From assembly GCA_002387845.1 (NCBI GenBank), contig DGLB01000044.1, positions 1 to 64,000 of the forward strand: 64,000 nt of DNA, given 5' to 3'. The notes beneath the pieces were generated by a model. It ran no database searches, was not told the origin of the DNA, and saw nothing but the letters and a program-made list of their open reading frames with translations. Within the stretch, counting starts at the first letter, position 1; each line of letters opens with the position of its first letter. Position numbers and translations under genes: made by a program. Shown here one piece after another: positions 33,358 through 43,036 of the stretch. Source of the DNA: Stenotrophomonas maltophilia. Lineage in GTDB: Bacteria; Pseudomonadota; Gammaproteobacteria; Xanthomonadales; Xanthomonadaceae.

Positions 33358-35727
33358 TCAGGCCGCCTCGCGACCGAGCGATTCGAGATCAATCAACGGG
33401 ACCGGCAGGATGATGCAGTCGGTAATGGAGATGCCCGGCAACTGCAGCGCCGCCATGACCACCACAAACGCATGCGGCGAACCCGCGTCCAACGTCAGCA
33501 CGCCGGTCACCGGATCGAGGTGGCCGCCGCCAGCCAGCAACGACCAGCTCGCACCTTCGATCGCTCCCTGCCCGGTCGACAGCTCCAGTTGCAGGTGTCC
33601 CTCGGGCAACGAGGACTCGCGGACCCGGATCTGCGCGGTTGTGCCGCGCTCCAGCACCACGATGTAGCTGGTGTGCTCGCCGGTGCCCGACCCCGAGACC
33701 ACCCGGACTTCGTCCACCGACACGAGGCGTGCCGGGGCGTCCACGAGCGGACCCGGCAGATACTCGCGTTCATCGGTGCGAGAGGTCTCCTCCGTACCGC
33801 GTGCCGGTATCTGCAGCCGGGCTCCGGTCTGCGACTGCAGGCTCCATGCCAGGGCCGCACCGTCGATGCTCCCCGCGGAAAGGCGAACCCGCGCGCCGCC
33901 CAGTGCCGTGATCGCCACCACGGGATTGATCGCCACCGCGTGGCGAAGCACCCGCACCAGCGCCGAGCTGATGTAACTTCCGCACAGCGCACTGACCCGC
34001 ACCCGCAGGTCGGGACCGACCCAGGCATCGGCGCGGGGTGCCCGGTAGTGCCCGGTGGCGGAGATGCTTCCCGGGTCCGCCAGTCCGCCGTCCACGCTTT
34101 CCACACGCCAGCGAACGTCGTGCTGCGACGGCCGCAGCGAGAAGTCACACTCGCCTTCCGCCGCCAATGCGATTTCCAGAGGGACAATGGAGAATGCGTC
34201 CGCAGCCGGTGTCAGGTCACCGAACAGCACCACGTCCATCGGGAAGTGCGCACTGTCCAGGGTGACCGTGTCCTGCGTATGGAACAGCAGCCCTTTGGAG
34301 CGGAAGATCTCGATCTCCTCACAGGGTGCGAGGAACGCGCCGAAGGTCTGGTCGATCGTGGACTGCAGCAGCTCCGTGGCCGCGCGCGCGACCGCAGCCG
34401 CATACGGCACGTGCGCCGCCACCTGGGTGCGCACGTGCACCGAGCACTCCGCTGCCAACACAGCGCTCGTCGAAATGAACAGCGCGCCGTCGTCATCCAC
34501 CCCGAACCGGTAGTCGCGCTGCACCGACCAGTGGCTGTCGAAGCTGCTGTAGCCGTCCGGTGACGTGGTCGTCACCTCCAGCGGCGTGCTCGAATGTCCC
34601 TCTGCCGTCCCACTCCAGCGGTACCGCAAGGCGTCATCATCGAACTGGAACGAGAACGACGCGGTCCCCAGCAGGGAAGGCTCACCCATCGGCAGCCCGA
34701 AGATGCCCCTACGCACTTTCTCGAACGGCTCCATGTCATCAAGGTGGCCGACCAGACCCCGGGCATAGGACGCGGAAACCGTCACCTCGCCCACCGGCGC
34801 GTCCACGTTCGAGGCATTCTCGAAGGTCAGCCGGGTGTTCGGCGAGGCGCGTGTGATGCCCTCGGCCACCAGTCGGCGCAGGACGAAGTGGTGGCCCATC
34901 ATCAGCGTCGCCGAGCGCCCCATCGGAATCGGGTACTTCCAGCTCTGCTCGTTCAGGGGAACACGCCCCGGCTCGCTGCCCGTGGCGGCGATGAACAACA
35001 GCACGGCACCGTCGCCGTAGGCCGAGGGTCCCGCCTGCCGTAGCGATGGCGCGGGGAACACGCGCACCGTGAACTGACCGGTCCGGAACACGTCGCGCCC
35101 GTCGTGCCGGGTCAACGTCGTCAGCACATACAGTTTCTGCGGGTCGGGCAATGCGCGGAACAGCTCCTGGAAGTAACTTCCGGTCAGCGCGCGCAGCGCC
35201 GGATCCGGTGATGACACTTCGAACTGCGTGGCGCGCGACAGGTCCAGCTGCACCTTGCCTGCCGTGGTCAGCGTGGCCGGTGCCTCCGCCAGCGCCACCC
35301 GTGCCGTGACCTGCGGTCCGCGGGCCGCATCGATCACATCGATCCTCGCCACTCGCCGGTAGCGCTCTTCAATGGCCTTCTCCAGCCCCAGGTGCAGACC
35401 GCCAGCGACGCGCATGCCGAGCGTGCATTGCGAATTCTCGAAAGACACGCGCTCGAACGACAGGCGCGGCGCTTCGATGCGATAGTCCTGCACATACTCC
35501 CAGACCTTGTTGGGAATGACATCGAACAGCTGCGACACCGGCGGCAGCAGTGCCTGGCTGTCGCCCAGCCGGGTGATGTAGTCCTGCATCAGGATCCGAT
35601 TGGCATGCACACGGTCGTACGCGACGATGGCGTCCCAGCCCAGGGTGCGGGGCTGCTGCCGCATCCACTGCAGCAGCTCCTGTTCGGACTGCGCTGCCGG
35701 GCGCTCAAGGGGCGGAGGCACGCTCAT
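33358..35727 (-). CDS. Large P47-like/Ig-like protein (789 aa)
   Basis: 789 residues from MSVPPPLERPAAQSEQELLQ, a start that overlaps the previous stop (ATGA). The N-terminal domain contains RTLGWDAIVAYDRVHANRIL (Trp31, Asp32, Asn43) and APRLSFERVSFENSQ. A middle beta-rich region with FPAPSLRQAGPSAYGDGAVL follows, and then Ig-like modules from about residue 530 (GSISATGHYRAPRA). It ends ILPVPLIDLESLGREAA, the tail shared with three neighbours. No signal peptide. The pattern recalls clostridial P47/OrfX TULIP-fold proteins. That is my inference and needs a profile comparison. Confidence 0.7.
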   Translation of the reverse strand: MSVPPPLERPAAQSEQELLQWMRQQPRTLGWDAIVAYDRVHANRILMQDYITRLGDSQALLPPVSQLFDVIPNKVWEYVQDYRIEAPRLSFERVSFENSQCTLGMRVAGGLHLGLEKAIEERYRRVARIDVIDAARGPQVTARVALAEAPATLTTAGKVQLDLSRATQFEVSSPDPALRALTGSYFQELFRALPDPQKLYVLTTLTRHDGRDVFRTGQFTVRVFPAPSLRQAGPSAYGDGAVLLFIAATGSEPGRVPLNEQSWKYPIPMGRSATLMMGHHFVLRRLVAEGITRASPNTRLTFENASNVDAPVGEVTVSASYARGLVGHLDDMEPFEKVRRGIFGLPMGEPSLLGTASFSFQFDDDALRYRWSGTAEGHSSTPLEVTTTSPDGYSSFDSHWSVQRDYRFGVDDDGALFISTSAVLAAECSVHVRTQVAAHVPYAAAVARAATELLQSTIDQTFGAFLAPCEEIEIFRSKGLLFHTQDTVTLDSAHFPMDVVLFGDLTPAADAFSIVPLEIALAAEGECDFSLRPSQHDVRWRVESVDGGLADPGSISATGHYRAPRADAWVGPDLRVRVSALCGSYISSALVRVLRHAVAINPVVAITALGGARVRLSAGSIDGAALAWSLQSQTGARLQIPARGTEETSRTDEREYLPGPLVDAPARLVSVDEVRVVSGSGTGEHTSYIVVLERGTTAQIRVRESSLPEGHLQLELSTGQGAIEGASWSLLAGGGHLDPVTGVLTLDAGSPHAFVVVMAALQLPGISITDCIILPVPLIDLESLGREAA

Positions 35728-38129
35728 GACTCGGGCACCGGGTCGACCTTCAGCTGCTCGAGGTCCACGAGCGGTACGGTGAGCAGGATGTAGCTGCTGA
35801 ACACCGGCACCCCGGGGAACGGGTAGCTCTTGTAGGCCTGGATGACGGCGAACTTCAGCGGGGCGTCGGGGTCGGCGGTGTACAGGCCGGCGGCGGAAAT
35901 CGCACCACTGCCCAGCACGATCGACCACTCCACGCCCTCCATCGGGTCCTCCCCACCTCCCATGAATTGCAGCTGGACCTGCTCCGGCGTCATGCTCTCC
36001 GGTGCCGGACGCACGTGGCCCATGGTCGGAATCAGCAACGTCACCACGTAGGAGGTCTGGGCGACCTGGGTGCGCGGGTGGGTGACGACCACTTCGTCAA
36101 TGGCAATGAAGTCAGCGGGGGCCGGGTCCTCCGGAATCTGAAGTTGAGGCCCGGAAATGTAGAAGTGGTCGCCCGGCTCATACGGCACCAGGTTGTCCGG
36201 CGGAATCGCCTCCAGCCGCCCGCCCGACCCGGACTTCACCGCCCACTGCAAGGCAGCACCGTCCAGTGCGCCGGCGGAAAATTTCACCTTCTGGCCGCCC
36301 ATACCCACGACCACCACATTGGGATTGCACACGATCTCCCGCTTGAGCACGCGCACCAGCGCGGTGCTGGCATGCCCACCCAGCGTGGCGCGCACCAGCA
36401 CCATGGTGTAATGCCGCGCGATGGCATCCGCGGGCGGAGCCGTGAACAGGCCGCCCGCGCTGATGGTGCCTGTCCCGTCGTCATAGCCTTCGATGGATTC
36501 AACGCTCCAGACCGCGCCAGCGGGCCCTTCCAGCTGCGCCTGACCTCCGGCGACGACCAGCACTTCCTGCGGCTCGATGGCGAAGGCGGTCTCCCGGGGT
36601 GCCAGAGTGCCGAATACGGCCAGATCCGTGGGAAGGTGTCCGGCGCGCAGCTGCAGCGCGTCTTCGCTGCGGAACAACAGGCTATTGAGGCGGAACAGGT
36701 CCACCTCGCCGACGTACCTGAGCGCGGTGGCAAACGCATTCTCGAGGCCGTCGAGCACGTAGGGAAGGTTATGCGCCATGCATTCCGCCGCCGCCTCGCG
36801 ACCCAGCCTCGAATCCCAGTCCAGAATCCGGTGCGTCACCTCGTGGACACGTTGTGCCTCGTCCTCCACCAGCGCCAGCCTGCCGTCCGCATCGACCTCG
36901 AAGGTGTAGGTCCGCTTCAGGTTGTAGGTAAGGTCGAACCAGACCCGCATCCAGTTGAATTCAGGATCCAGGTCCTCGTCGATGACATCGAACCACGCAT
37001 CAATACCGGCCCTGTTACCCGTGCTGCCCCGCCATTCCACCGTGATGCGGTCGTCTTCCGGAGTGACGTCGAACACGCCCGGCTGCCAGTAACTGGGGTC
37101 ACACAACGGGAGCATCACCCACATCCGGCAGCCATCCCAGCGCAGATAAGGCGCGAAGCTGAACTCCTGCTTGTTCGTCCCCGCGGTGACATGCAGGACG
37201 CCAGGGGCGAGCCCAGGAATGGTGTCGTTGTCGTACGAAATGAAACACTCGCCCCATTCGGCAATGTCGCGGACACCGCGTTCTATCAAGCGCCGCAACA
37301 GGAAGTGAATGCCGACCAGCAGCGTCACCGAGTCGCCCACCGGAATCGGATAGAGCCAGCCCTCTTCACTGATGGGCCCGACCGAGGGGGGCTGTGTCTT
37401 GCCATGCACGAAGACCAGCACCGCGCCTTCGCCCCACGCCGGCGACGCGCGGTGGGTCGCGTCGCGCCGGCTGAATACCCGGATCATGAAGCTTTTGGGA
37501 TCCAGGAAGTCGTTGTCCTCGACCGGCCCCAGCTCGCTCAGTGTGAAGCGCTGCTTCTCCGGTGGCAGATTGTCGAACAGATGCTGGAAGTATTTGCCAC
37601 CGAGGTTGCGCATCGTCGGCGTGTCGGCGTTCGTCAGTTCAAGATCGAGCGCATCGCGCAGATTGATCTCGACCTTGCCGGAGGTGGTCACCCCCCCCTC
37701 CACGTCCGAAAGATGCACCTTCCCCATCAGCTTGGGGCCCTGCAATGCATCGATGACTTCCACCTTCGTGATGCGGCGCACCTGGTGCTGCGGCTTCTCG
37801 ATGGTCAGCTGCATGCCTCCCATGACGTGCATCGTCAGGTTGGCCTTCGAGTTTGCAATGCTGCTGTCTTCGAACGACAGCCGCGGGGACGTCAGCAGGT
37901 ATTCATAGATGTACTCCCAGTGCGTCCCTTCGGCGTGCTCGTGCAGCTGGGTCACCGGCGGCAGATAGCGCTCACTGTTGAACCGCGCGATGTATTCCTG
38001 CATCAGCAGGCGATTGGCGCGAGTGCGGTCGTACGCCAGCAGCGCGTCCCATTCGTAGGTCCGCGGGCGCTCCCGCAGCCAAGCCAGCAGCTCGGGTGCG
38101 GTGGGAACTCGGTCGGATGGTCGGGACAT
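35724..38129 (-). CDS. Large P47-like/Ig-like protein (801 aa)
   Basis: 801 residues with AGGAGG upstream of the ATG. The N-terminal domain has RTYEWDALLAYDRTRANRLL (Trp27, Asp28, Asn39) and SPRLSFEDSSIANSKANLTM. The centre carries EGAVLVFVHG and a WRGSTGNRAG strand region also found in the next two paralogues. Ig-like modules follow: GTISAGGLFTAPPA, the segment PYEPGDHFYISG and GAISAAGLYTADPD. It ends YILLTVPLVDLEQL. No signal peptide and few Cys. It is one of three nearly equal-length tandem paralogues. Confidence 0.72.
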   Translation of the reverse strand: MSRPSDRVPTAPELLAWLRERPRTYEWDALLAYDRTRANRLLMQEYIARFNSERYLPPVTQLHEHAEGTHWEYIYEYLLTSPRLSFEDSSIANSKANLTMHVMGGMQLTIEKPQHQVRRITKVEVIDALQGPKLMGKVHLSDVEGGVTTSGKVEINLRDALDLELTNADTPTMRNLGGKYFQHLFDNLPPEKQRFTLSELGPVEDNDFLDPKSFMIRVFSRRDATHRASPAWGEGAVLVFVHGKTQPPSVGPISEEGWLYPIPVGDSVTLLVGIHFLLRRLIERGVRDIAEWGECFISYDNDTIPGLAPGVLHVTAGTNKQEFSFAPYLRWDGCRMWVMLPLCDPSYWQPGVFDVTPEDDRITVEWRGSTGNRAGIDAWFDVIDEDLDPEFNWMRVWFDLTYNLKRTYTFEVDADGRLALVEDEAQRVHEVTHRILDWDSRLGREAAAECMAHNLPYVLDGLENAFATALRYVGEVDLFRLNSLLFRSEDALQLRAGHLPTDLAVFGTLAPRETAFAIEPQEVLVVAGGQAQLEGPAGAVWSVESIEGYDDGTGTISAGGLFTAPPADAIARHYTMVLVRATLGGHASTALVRVLKREIVCNPNVVVVGMGGQKVKFSAGALDGAALQWAVKSGSGGRLEAIPPDNLVPYEPGDHFYISGPQLQIPEDPAPADFIAIDEVVVTHPRTQVAQTSYVVTLLIPTMGHVRPAPESMTPEQVQLQFMGGGEDPMEGVEWSIVLGSGAISAAGLYTADPDAPLKFAVIQAYKSYPFPGVPVFSSYILLTVPLVDLEQLKVDPVPES

Positions 38130-38164
38130 GGACGTGCCTCCTGACGATGGGAAGAACGATGCGA

Positions 38165-40567
38165 TCAGTGCTCGGGTACCGGGGCGACCGGCAGCGCTTC
38201 AAGGTCCACCAGCGGCACCGTCAGCAGGGTGTAGCTGCAGAACACCGGCACGCCGGGAATCTCGAGATTCCGGTAGCCCTGGATGACGGCGAACTTCAGC
38301 GGGGCGTCCGGGTCGGCGGTGTAAAGGCCCGTGGCGTCGATCGCGCCACTACCCAGCACGATCGACCATTGCACGCCCTCCACGGGCTCGGGCGCACCGG
38401 CCAGAAACACCAGCTGCACCTCGGTCGGCGTCATGCTCCCGGCGACCGGCCTCACTTCGCCCAGGGTTGCGCGCAGCAGGGTGACCACGTAGGAGGTCTG
38501 CGACGTCTGCGTGCTGGCGTGCGTCACGACGACTTCGTCCACGGCAATGAAGCTGTCGGGCGTCGGCTCGCCCGGGGGTTCGATGACCGGCCCGGAGATG
38601 TAGAAGTGATCCCCCGGCTCGTAGGGTACCGGGTGGTCCAGTGGAATCTCTTCCAGCCGACCACCCGAGCGGGACGCCAGTTCCCATTGCACTGCACCGC
38701 CTGCCAGCGCGGCGGCGGAGAACTTCACCTTCTGCCCGCCCATACCCACCACCACCACATGGGGATTACAGGCGATCTCCCGGGTGACCACGCGCGCCAC
38801 CGCACTGCTAGTGTGGCTGGCGAACGTCGCGTTGATTACCACCTGGCGGCCGGCCTGCCCGTGCATCTGGTCGGTGGACGGAGCGGTGTACAGGCCCTTC
38901 TGGTCGATGCTGCCCCACGTCGCTTCATCCTCACCGCTGCCGGTCAGGGTCCAGCGCGCACCTTCGGGAGCCGTGAACCGCGCCTGCCCACCCACGCAGA
39001 GCCGCACGTCCTGCGGCGACACCGCAAAGGCCGGCTCCCGGGGCGCCAGATCACCCAGCACCAGCAGGTCCATCGGGCAGTGGGTGCGACGGGGCTTCAG
39101 CCGGTCGGTGCCACCGAATACCGCGCCCGTATGCAGGAACGCCTCGACTTCGTCGATGCAACCGAGCACGCCGCTGAACACCGCCTCCAGGCCGTCGAGT
39201 ACATGCGACACAACGGGCTCGAAGCACTGCTCCGCCAGGTCGCGCCCCAGGTCGGTGGACCAGCTCAGCAGCCGATGCGTCACATCATGCACGCGCTCAT
39301 CGGTGTCTTCCCTCCACGCGAGGGTCGCGTTCTCGAGGGTGCTCAGCCAGTACACCCGTTTCAGCGTCCAGCTGGCACTGAACCAGACCCGCATCGACTC
39401 CGGAAAGAAGGCATTGTCCTTGGCCATGACATCGAAGAAGGCTTCCACGCCCCCCCATCGTCCGCCGGTGCTTCCGTTCCATTCCACGACCAGGCGGTCG
39501 TCCTGCAGCACCACCTTGAACAGCCCGGGTGCCAGATAGTCCGGGCTGTTCAGTGGCAGGTTGAAACACACCCTGCAGGCGTCGAACTCCAGGAATGGCG
39601 AGAGCTCCCGGTCGTGGCGAACCACGCCCTCCGTGACGTGCAACGCGCCCGCAGGGGCCGACGGATGGGTCGGATTGTCATACTCGATGATGCAGGTGCC
39701 TTCATTGACCAGCGCACGCACGGCACGGTCCAGCAGCCCGCACACCAGCACATGGTTGCTCACCAGCAGCGACGCTGACATGCCGGTCGAAATGGGATAC
39801 ACCCAGCCGTCCTGGTTGATCGGGCCCGTCATGGGCGGGGTGCCTTTACCGTGGGCAAAGACCACCACGGCACCGTCGCCCGCCCCGGGCGAGGTCGCAT
39901 CCTGACGATTGAACACCCGGACCAGGCCACTGCCCGGATCGAGCAGCGCATTCTCGGGCACGGAGTTGAGCGAGCTCAGCACGACGTGTTGCCGTTCCGG
40001 CGATAGGCCGGAGAACAGTTGCTGGAAGTAGCGCCCGCCCCGCACGCGCATGCGGTGCGTATCGGCGTAGGTCAGCTGAAGGTCGCGCACCTGGCCCAGG
40101 GCAAACTCGACGTTGCCGGAGCCGGACGCCACCCCTTCTGCTCCGGAAAGCGAGATCGTGCCGACCAGTTTCGGTCCCTGCAGTGCATCGAAGACCTCGA
40201 CCTTGGCAAGCCGGCGCGCGTGCTGCGGGGGTTGCTCCACCGTCAACTGCAGGCCGTCCACCACGCCCAGGGTCAGCGTCGCGTTCGCGCTGCCCAGGCT
40301 GCTGTTCTCGAACGAGAGGCGTGGCGCGTCCAGCTGGAGTCCGTGGATGTATTCCCAGTGGCTGCCTTCTTCGTGCTCATGCAGTTGGGTCACGGCCGGC
40401 AGCGGCGCGCCGGTATTGAAACGCAGTAGGTAGTCCTGCATCAGCAGACGGTTGCACTGCACGCGGTCATACGCCAGCAGCACATCCCATGCGTAGGTCT
40501 GCGGGCGCTCGCGCAGCCATGCCCGCAGCTCGGCTGTGGTCGGTATCGGGAAGTGGGAGTCAGACAT
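38165..40567 (-). CDS. Large P47-like/Ig-like protein (800 aa)
   Basis: 800 residues with AGGAG upstream. The motif QTYAWDVLLAYDRVQCNRLL (Trp27, Asp28, Asn39) and APRLSFENSSLGSANATLTL lie in the first 100 residues. WNGSTGGRWG falls near the middle. Ig-like modules at the C-terminus include the GLYTAPSTDQ ending, VVVVGMGGQKVKFSAAAL, PYEPGDHFYISGP and GAIDATGLYTADPD. It ends YTLLTVPLVDLEALPVAPVP. It is closest to its downstream neighbour (801 aa), with identical module order. Function unknown. Confidence 0.72.
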   Translation of the reverse strand: MSDSHFPIPTTAELRAWLRERPQTYAWDVLLAYDRVQCNRLLMQDYLLRFNTGAPLPAVTQLHEHEEGSHWEYIHGLQLDAPRLSFENSSLGSANATLTLGVVDGLQLTVEQPPQHARRLAKVEVFDALQGPKLVGTISLSGAEGVASGSGNVEFALGQVRDLQLTYADTHRMRVRGGRYFQQLFSGLSPERQHVVLSSLNSVPENALLDPGSGLVRVFNRQDATSPGAGDGAVVVFAHGKGTPPMTGPINQDGWVYPISTGMSASLLVSNHVLVCGLLDRAVRALVNEGTCIIEYDNPTHPSAPAGALHVTEGVVRHDRELSPFLEFDACRVCFNLPLNSPDYLAPGLFKVVLQDDRLVVEWNGSTGGRWGGVEAFFDVMAKDNAFFPESMRVWFSASWTLKRVYWLSTLENATLAWREDTDERVHDVTHRLLSWSTDLGRDLAEQCFEPVVSHVLDGLEAVFSGVLGCIDEVEAFLHTGAVFGGTDRLKPRRTHCPMDLLVLGDLAPREPAFAVSPQDVRLCVGGQARFTAPEGARWTLTGSGEDEATWGSIDQKGLYTAPSTDQMHGQAGRQVVINATFASHTSSAVARVVTREIACNPHVVVVGMGGQKVKFSAAALAGGAVQWELASRSGGRLEEIPLDHPVPYEPGDHFYISGPVIEPPGEPTPDSFIAVDEVVVTHASTQTSQTSYVVTLLRATLGEVRPVAGSMTPTEVQLVFLAGAPEPVEGVQWSIVLGSGAIDATGLYTADPDAPLKFAVIQGYRNLEIPGVPVFCSYTLLTVPLVDLEALPVAPVPEH

Positions 40568-40605
40568 GGGAATCGCTCCTGATCAAACGCAGCACCTGCA
40601 CACGT

Positions 40606-43011
40606 TCACGGCCCATCCGGATCCAGGTCGTCCTTCAGCGTTTCGATATCCACCAGCGGTATGGGCAGCAGGATGTAACCGCAGAACGGCGACACACTGG
40701 GGATGCCGTAGTCCTTGTAGCCGCTGATCACCACGAATTTCAGCGGCGCGTCCAGATCAGCGGTGTAGACGCCCTCCGCGTCGATCGTCCCGCCGCCCAG
40801 CAACACGCGCCATTCCGGGTCCGGCATGGGGTCTGGCGTATTGGCCCAGAGCTGCAGCGTGACCTTTGATTCGGTCAACGAGCCGGCGACCGGCCTGGGT
40901 GTGACCATGCCGTCGGCGAGCAAGGTGACCACATAGGACGTGGCCACGTCGCCGGTCGCCTCGTTGGTGACGCTCACTTCGTCAATGCCGAAGAAATCGT
41001 CCACGACAGGCTTGTCTGGCAGGGCCGGCGAAGAACCAGAGATGTAGAAGTGATCCCCGGGCTCGTAAAGTTCCGGGTCCTTCGACGGCTCGTCGGTAAG
41101 CCGTGCCCCGGAACTGGACTTCAGCTTCCAGGTCAGCGCACCACCACCAAGACCACCGGCCGAGAACTTTGCTTCCTGCCCGTTCATGCCGACCACGACC
41201 ACGCGCGGGTTGCAGACCACGCTGTGCCGCACCACTTTCACCAGCGAGGAACTGGCATGCCGGCCCAGTGTGGCCGTCACCAGCACCAGCGTGTAGCTGC
41301 CTTCAAACGCACTACCGGCAGGTGCGGTATAGAGGCCGCCCGCGCTGATCGTGCCCACGTCTCCTTCGAAACCCGGAACGTGCTCCACCGTCCACTTCAC
41401 GCCCTCGAGGGCGGCCGTCATCTGCTGCTCTCCTCCGGCGATCAGCTGCACCTCCTCCGGCTCCACGACAAAATGCGCCTCGTGAGATCCCAGCTGGCCG
41501 AACATGGCCAGGTCGGTGGGGTAGTGGCCAGAAGCAAGCTTCATCGAGTACGCGTTGCGGAACAGCAGGCTGTGCAGGCGGAACAGGTCGATCTCACGGG
41601 TGGGCATGATGGTGTCGTCGAAGACCATCAGCGGAAGAGTGAGCAGAATCCAGTGTGCGACCGGCTCCCATTTGTCCCTGATGTCATTGGCCGAGTCCGG
41701 CGTCACTTTGGAGACAGCGAACGAGAATTCATCGATGTCATACTCCCGGAGCGCTTTGAGATGGGCACCAAACTGAGTGGCACTGAATTCATAGACCCGC
41801 TTGAAATGCCATGAAGACTCAAACTCCACCAATCCAGACTGCCCGCCCCGCTCGAAGGACAGCTTTGGAATCCGATCTTGGTCCAGTCCCACCGTGGATC
41901 CCTTCCATTCGATGACAACACGCTCCTGCTCGTGTCGCACCGTCAGCGGAAAGTCCCCTGGGCCGTCAGAGTCCAGCAAGAATGTAGCGGTGAATCGAAT
42001 CCAGTCGAAGAAGTGTTCCTCTTCTGTCTCAGTGGACTCCACTATGTCCGCTTTCTTGTAGCCTCTGACCCGCATGGTTCCCGCCGGCGCAGAAGGGTTA
42101 TCCGGGTTGTCAAGCTCGATCACCGCACTAGGATCGGCGATGTTCCGGATGCCGTTCTCCAGCAACCGACGGATGAAGAAGTGATTGCTGATCAGCAACG
42201 TGACCGACTGACCTTCGGGGATGGGGTACACCCAGCCGTCCTCATTGATCGGCCCCTGGTTCGACTGGTTGCCCTCGCCATTGATGAACGCCAGGATCGC
42301 GCCCTCGCCCCAGGTGGGCGAGTCGCGGTACTGCGCGTTCTTGGCCCGGAAAATGCGGAACATGAATGTCTTTGGATCCAGAAAGTCGTTCTCATCCACC
42401 GGTCCGAGCTCATTGATGATGAACACTTGTTGTTCTTCGGGAAGATCCTCGAACATCTGCTGGAAGTACTCACCCGCCCGCCCGCGCATGATCCGCGTAC
42501 CGGCATAAGTCAGTTCAAGATTCATCGCCTCATGAAGATTGATCTTGACCTTGCCATCGGTGGTCACGTGCCCTTCCACGTCGTTGAGGTAGACCTGCCC
42601 TGTCAGCTTCGGCCCCTGCAGCGGATCGTCCTCCTCGATCCTCATGATCTGGCGCGTACCGGTTTTCTCCTGCTGGATCGACCACTGCGTCCCGCCCAGG
42701 ATCTGCATCGTGAGATTCGCCTTCGAGTTGGCGATGCTGCTGTCCTCGAACGACAGTCGGGGTGCTGAAAGCCGGTAGTCCGCGAGGTACTCCCAGTGCG
42801 AGTTCTGCACATGCGTTATCAGCTGGGAAATGGGCGGCAGGAAGCTGTCCGCATGCAACCGGCGGATGTATTCCTGCGTCAACAAGTGATTGGCCCGTGT
42901 GCGGTCGTAGACCAGCAGCGCGTCCCACTCCAGGGTCCGTGGCTTCACCCGCAGCCAGTCCAGCAGTTCGCTCTCGGAAAGAATGTCGGTGCGGTGCGGC
43001 GACTCACTCAT
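40606..43011 (-). CDS. Large P47-like/Ig-like protein (801 aa)
   Basis: 801 residues from MSESPHRTDILSESELLDWL (AGGAG 8 nt upstream; the longer frame has no support and would overlap the upstream gene). The N-terminal domain contains RTLEWDALLVYDRTRANHLL (Trp29, Asp30, Asn41) and APRLSFEDSSIANSKANLTM. The centre has WKGSTVGLDQ. The Ig-like modules carry GTISAGGLYTAPAG, YEPGDHFYISGSS and GTIDAEGVYTADLD, and the protein ends YILLPIPLVDIETLKDDL. It is the first of the five paralogues in transcription order, 25 bp after the leading Ig-like gene. Confidence 0.72.
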   Translation of the reverse strand: MSESPHRTDILSESELLDWLRVKPRTLEWDALLVYDRTRANHLLTQEYIRRLHADSFLPPISQLITHVQNSHWEYLADYRLSAPRLSFEDSSIANSKANLTMQILGGTQWSIQQEKTGTRQIMRIEEDDPLQGPKLTGQVYLNDVEGHVTTDGKVKINLHEAMNLELTYAGTRIMRGRAGEYFQQMFEDLPEEQQVFIINELGPVDENDFLDPKTFMFRIFRAKNAQYRDSPTWGEGAILAFINGEGNQSNQGPINEDGWVYPIPEGQSVTLLISNHFFIRRLLENGIRNIADPSAVIELDNPDNPSAPAGTMRVRGYKKADIVESTETEEEHFFDWIRFTATFLLDSDGPGDFPLTVRHEQERVVIEWKGSTVGLDQDRIPKLSFERGGQSGLVEFESSWHFKRVYEFSATQFGAHLKALREYDIDEFSFAVSKVTPDSANDIRDKWEPVAHWILLTLPLMVFDDTIMPTREIDLFRLHSLLFRNAYSMKLASGHYPTDLAMFGQLGSHEAHFVVEPEEVQLIAGGEQQMTAALEGVKWTVEHVPGFEGDVGTISAGGLYTAPAGSAFEGSYTLVLVTATLGRHASSSLVKVVRHSVVCNPRVVVVGMNGQEAKFSAGGLGGGALTWKLKSSSGARLTDEPSKDPELYEPGDHFYISGSSPALPDKPVVDDFFGIDEVSVTNEATGDVATSYVVTLLADGMVTPRPVAGSLTESKVTLQLWANTPDPMPDPEWRVLLGGGTIDAEGVYTADLDAPLKFVVISGYKDYGIPSVSPFCGYILLPIPLVDIETLKDDLDPDGP

Positions 43012-43036
43012 GGCCTTGCTCCTGGCAGATGTGCCC

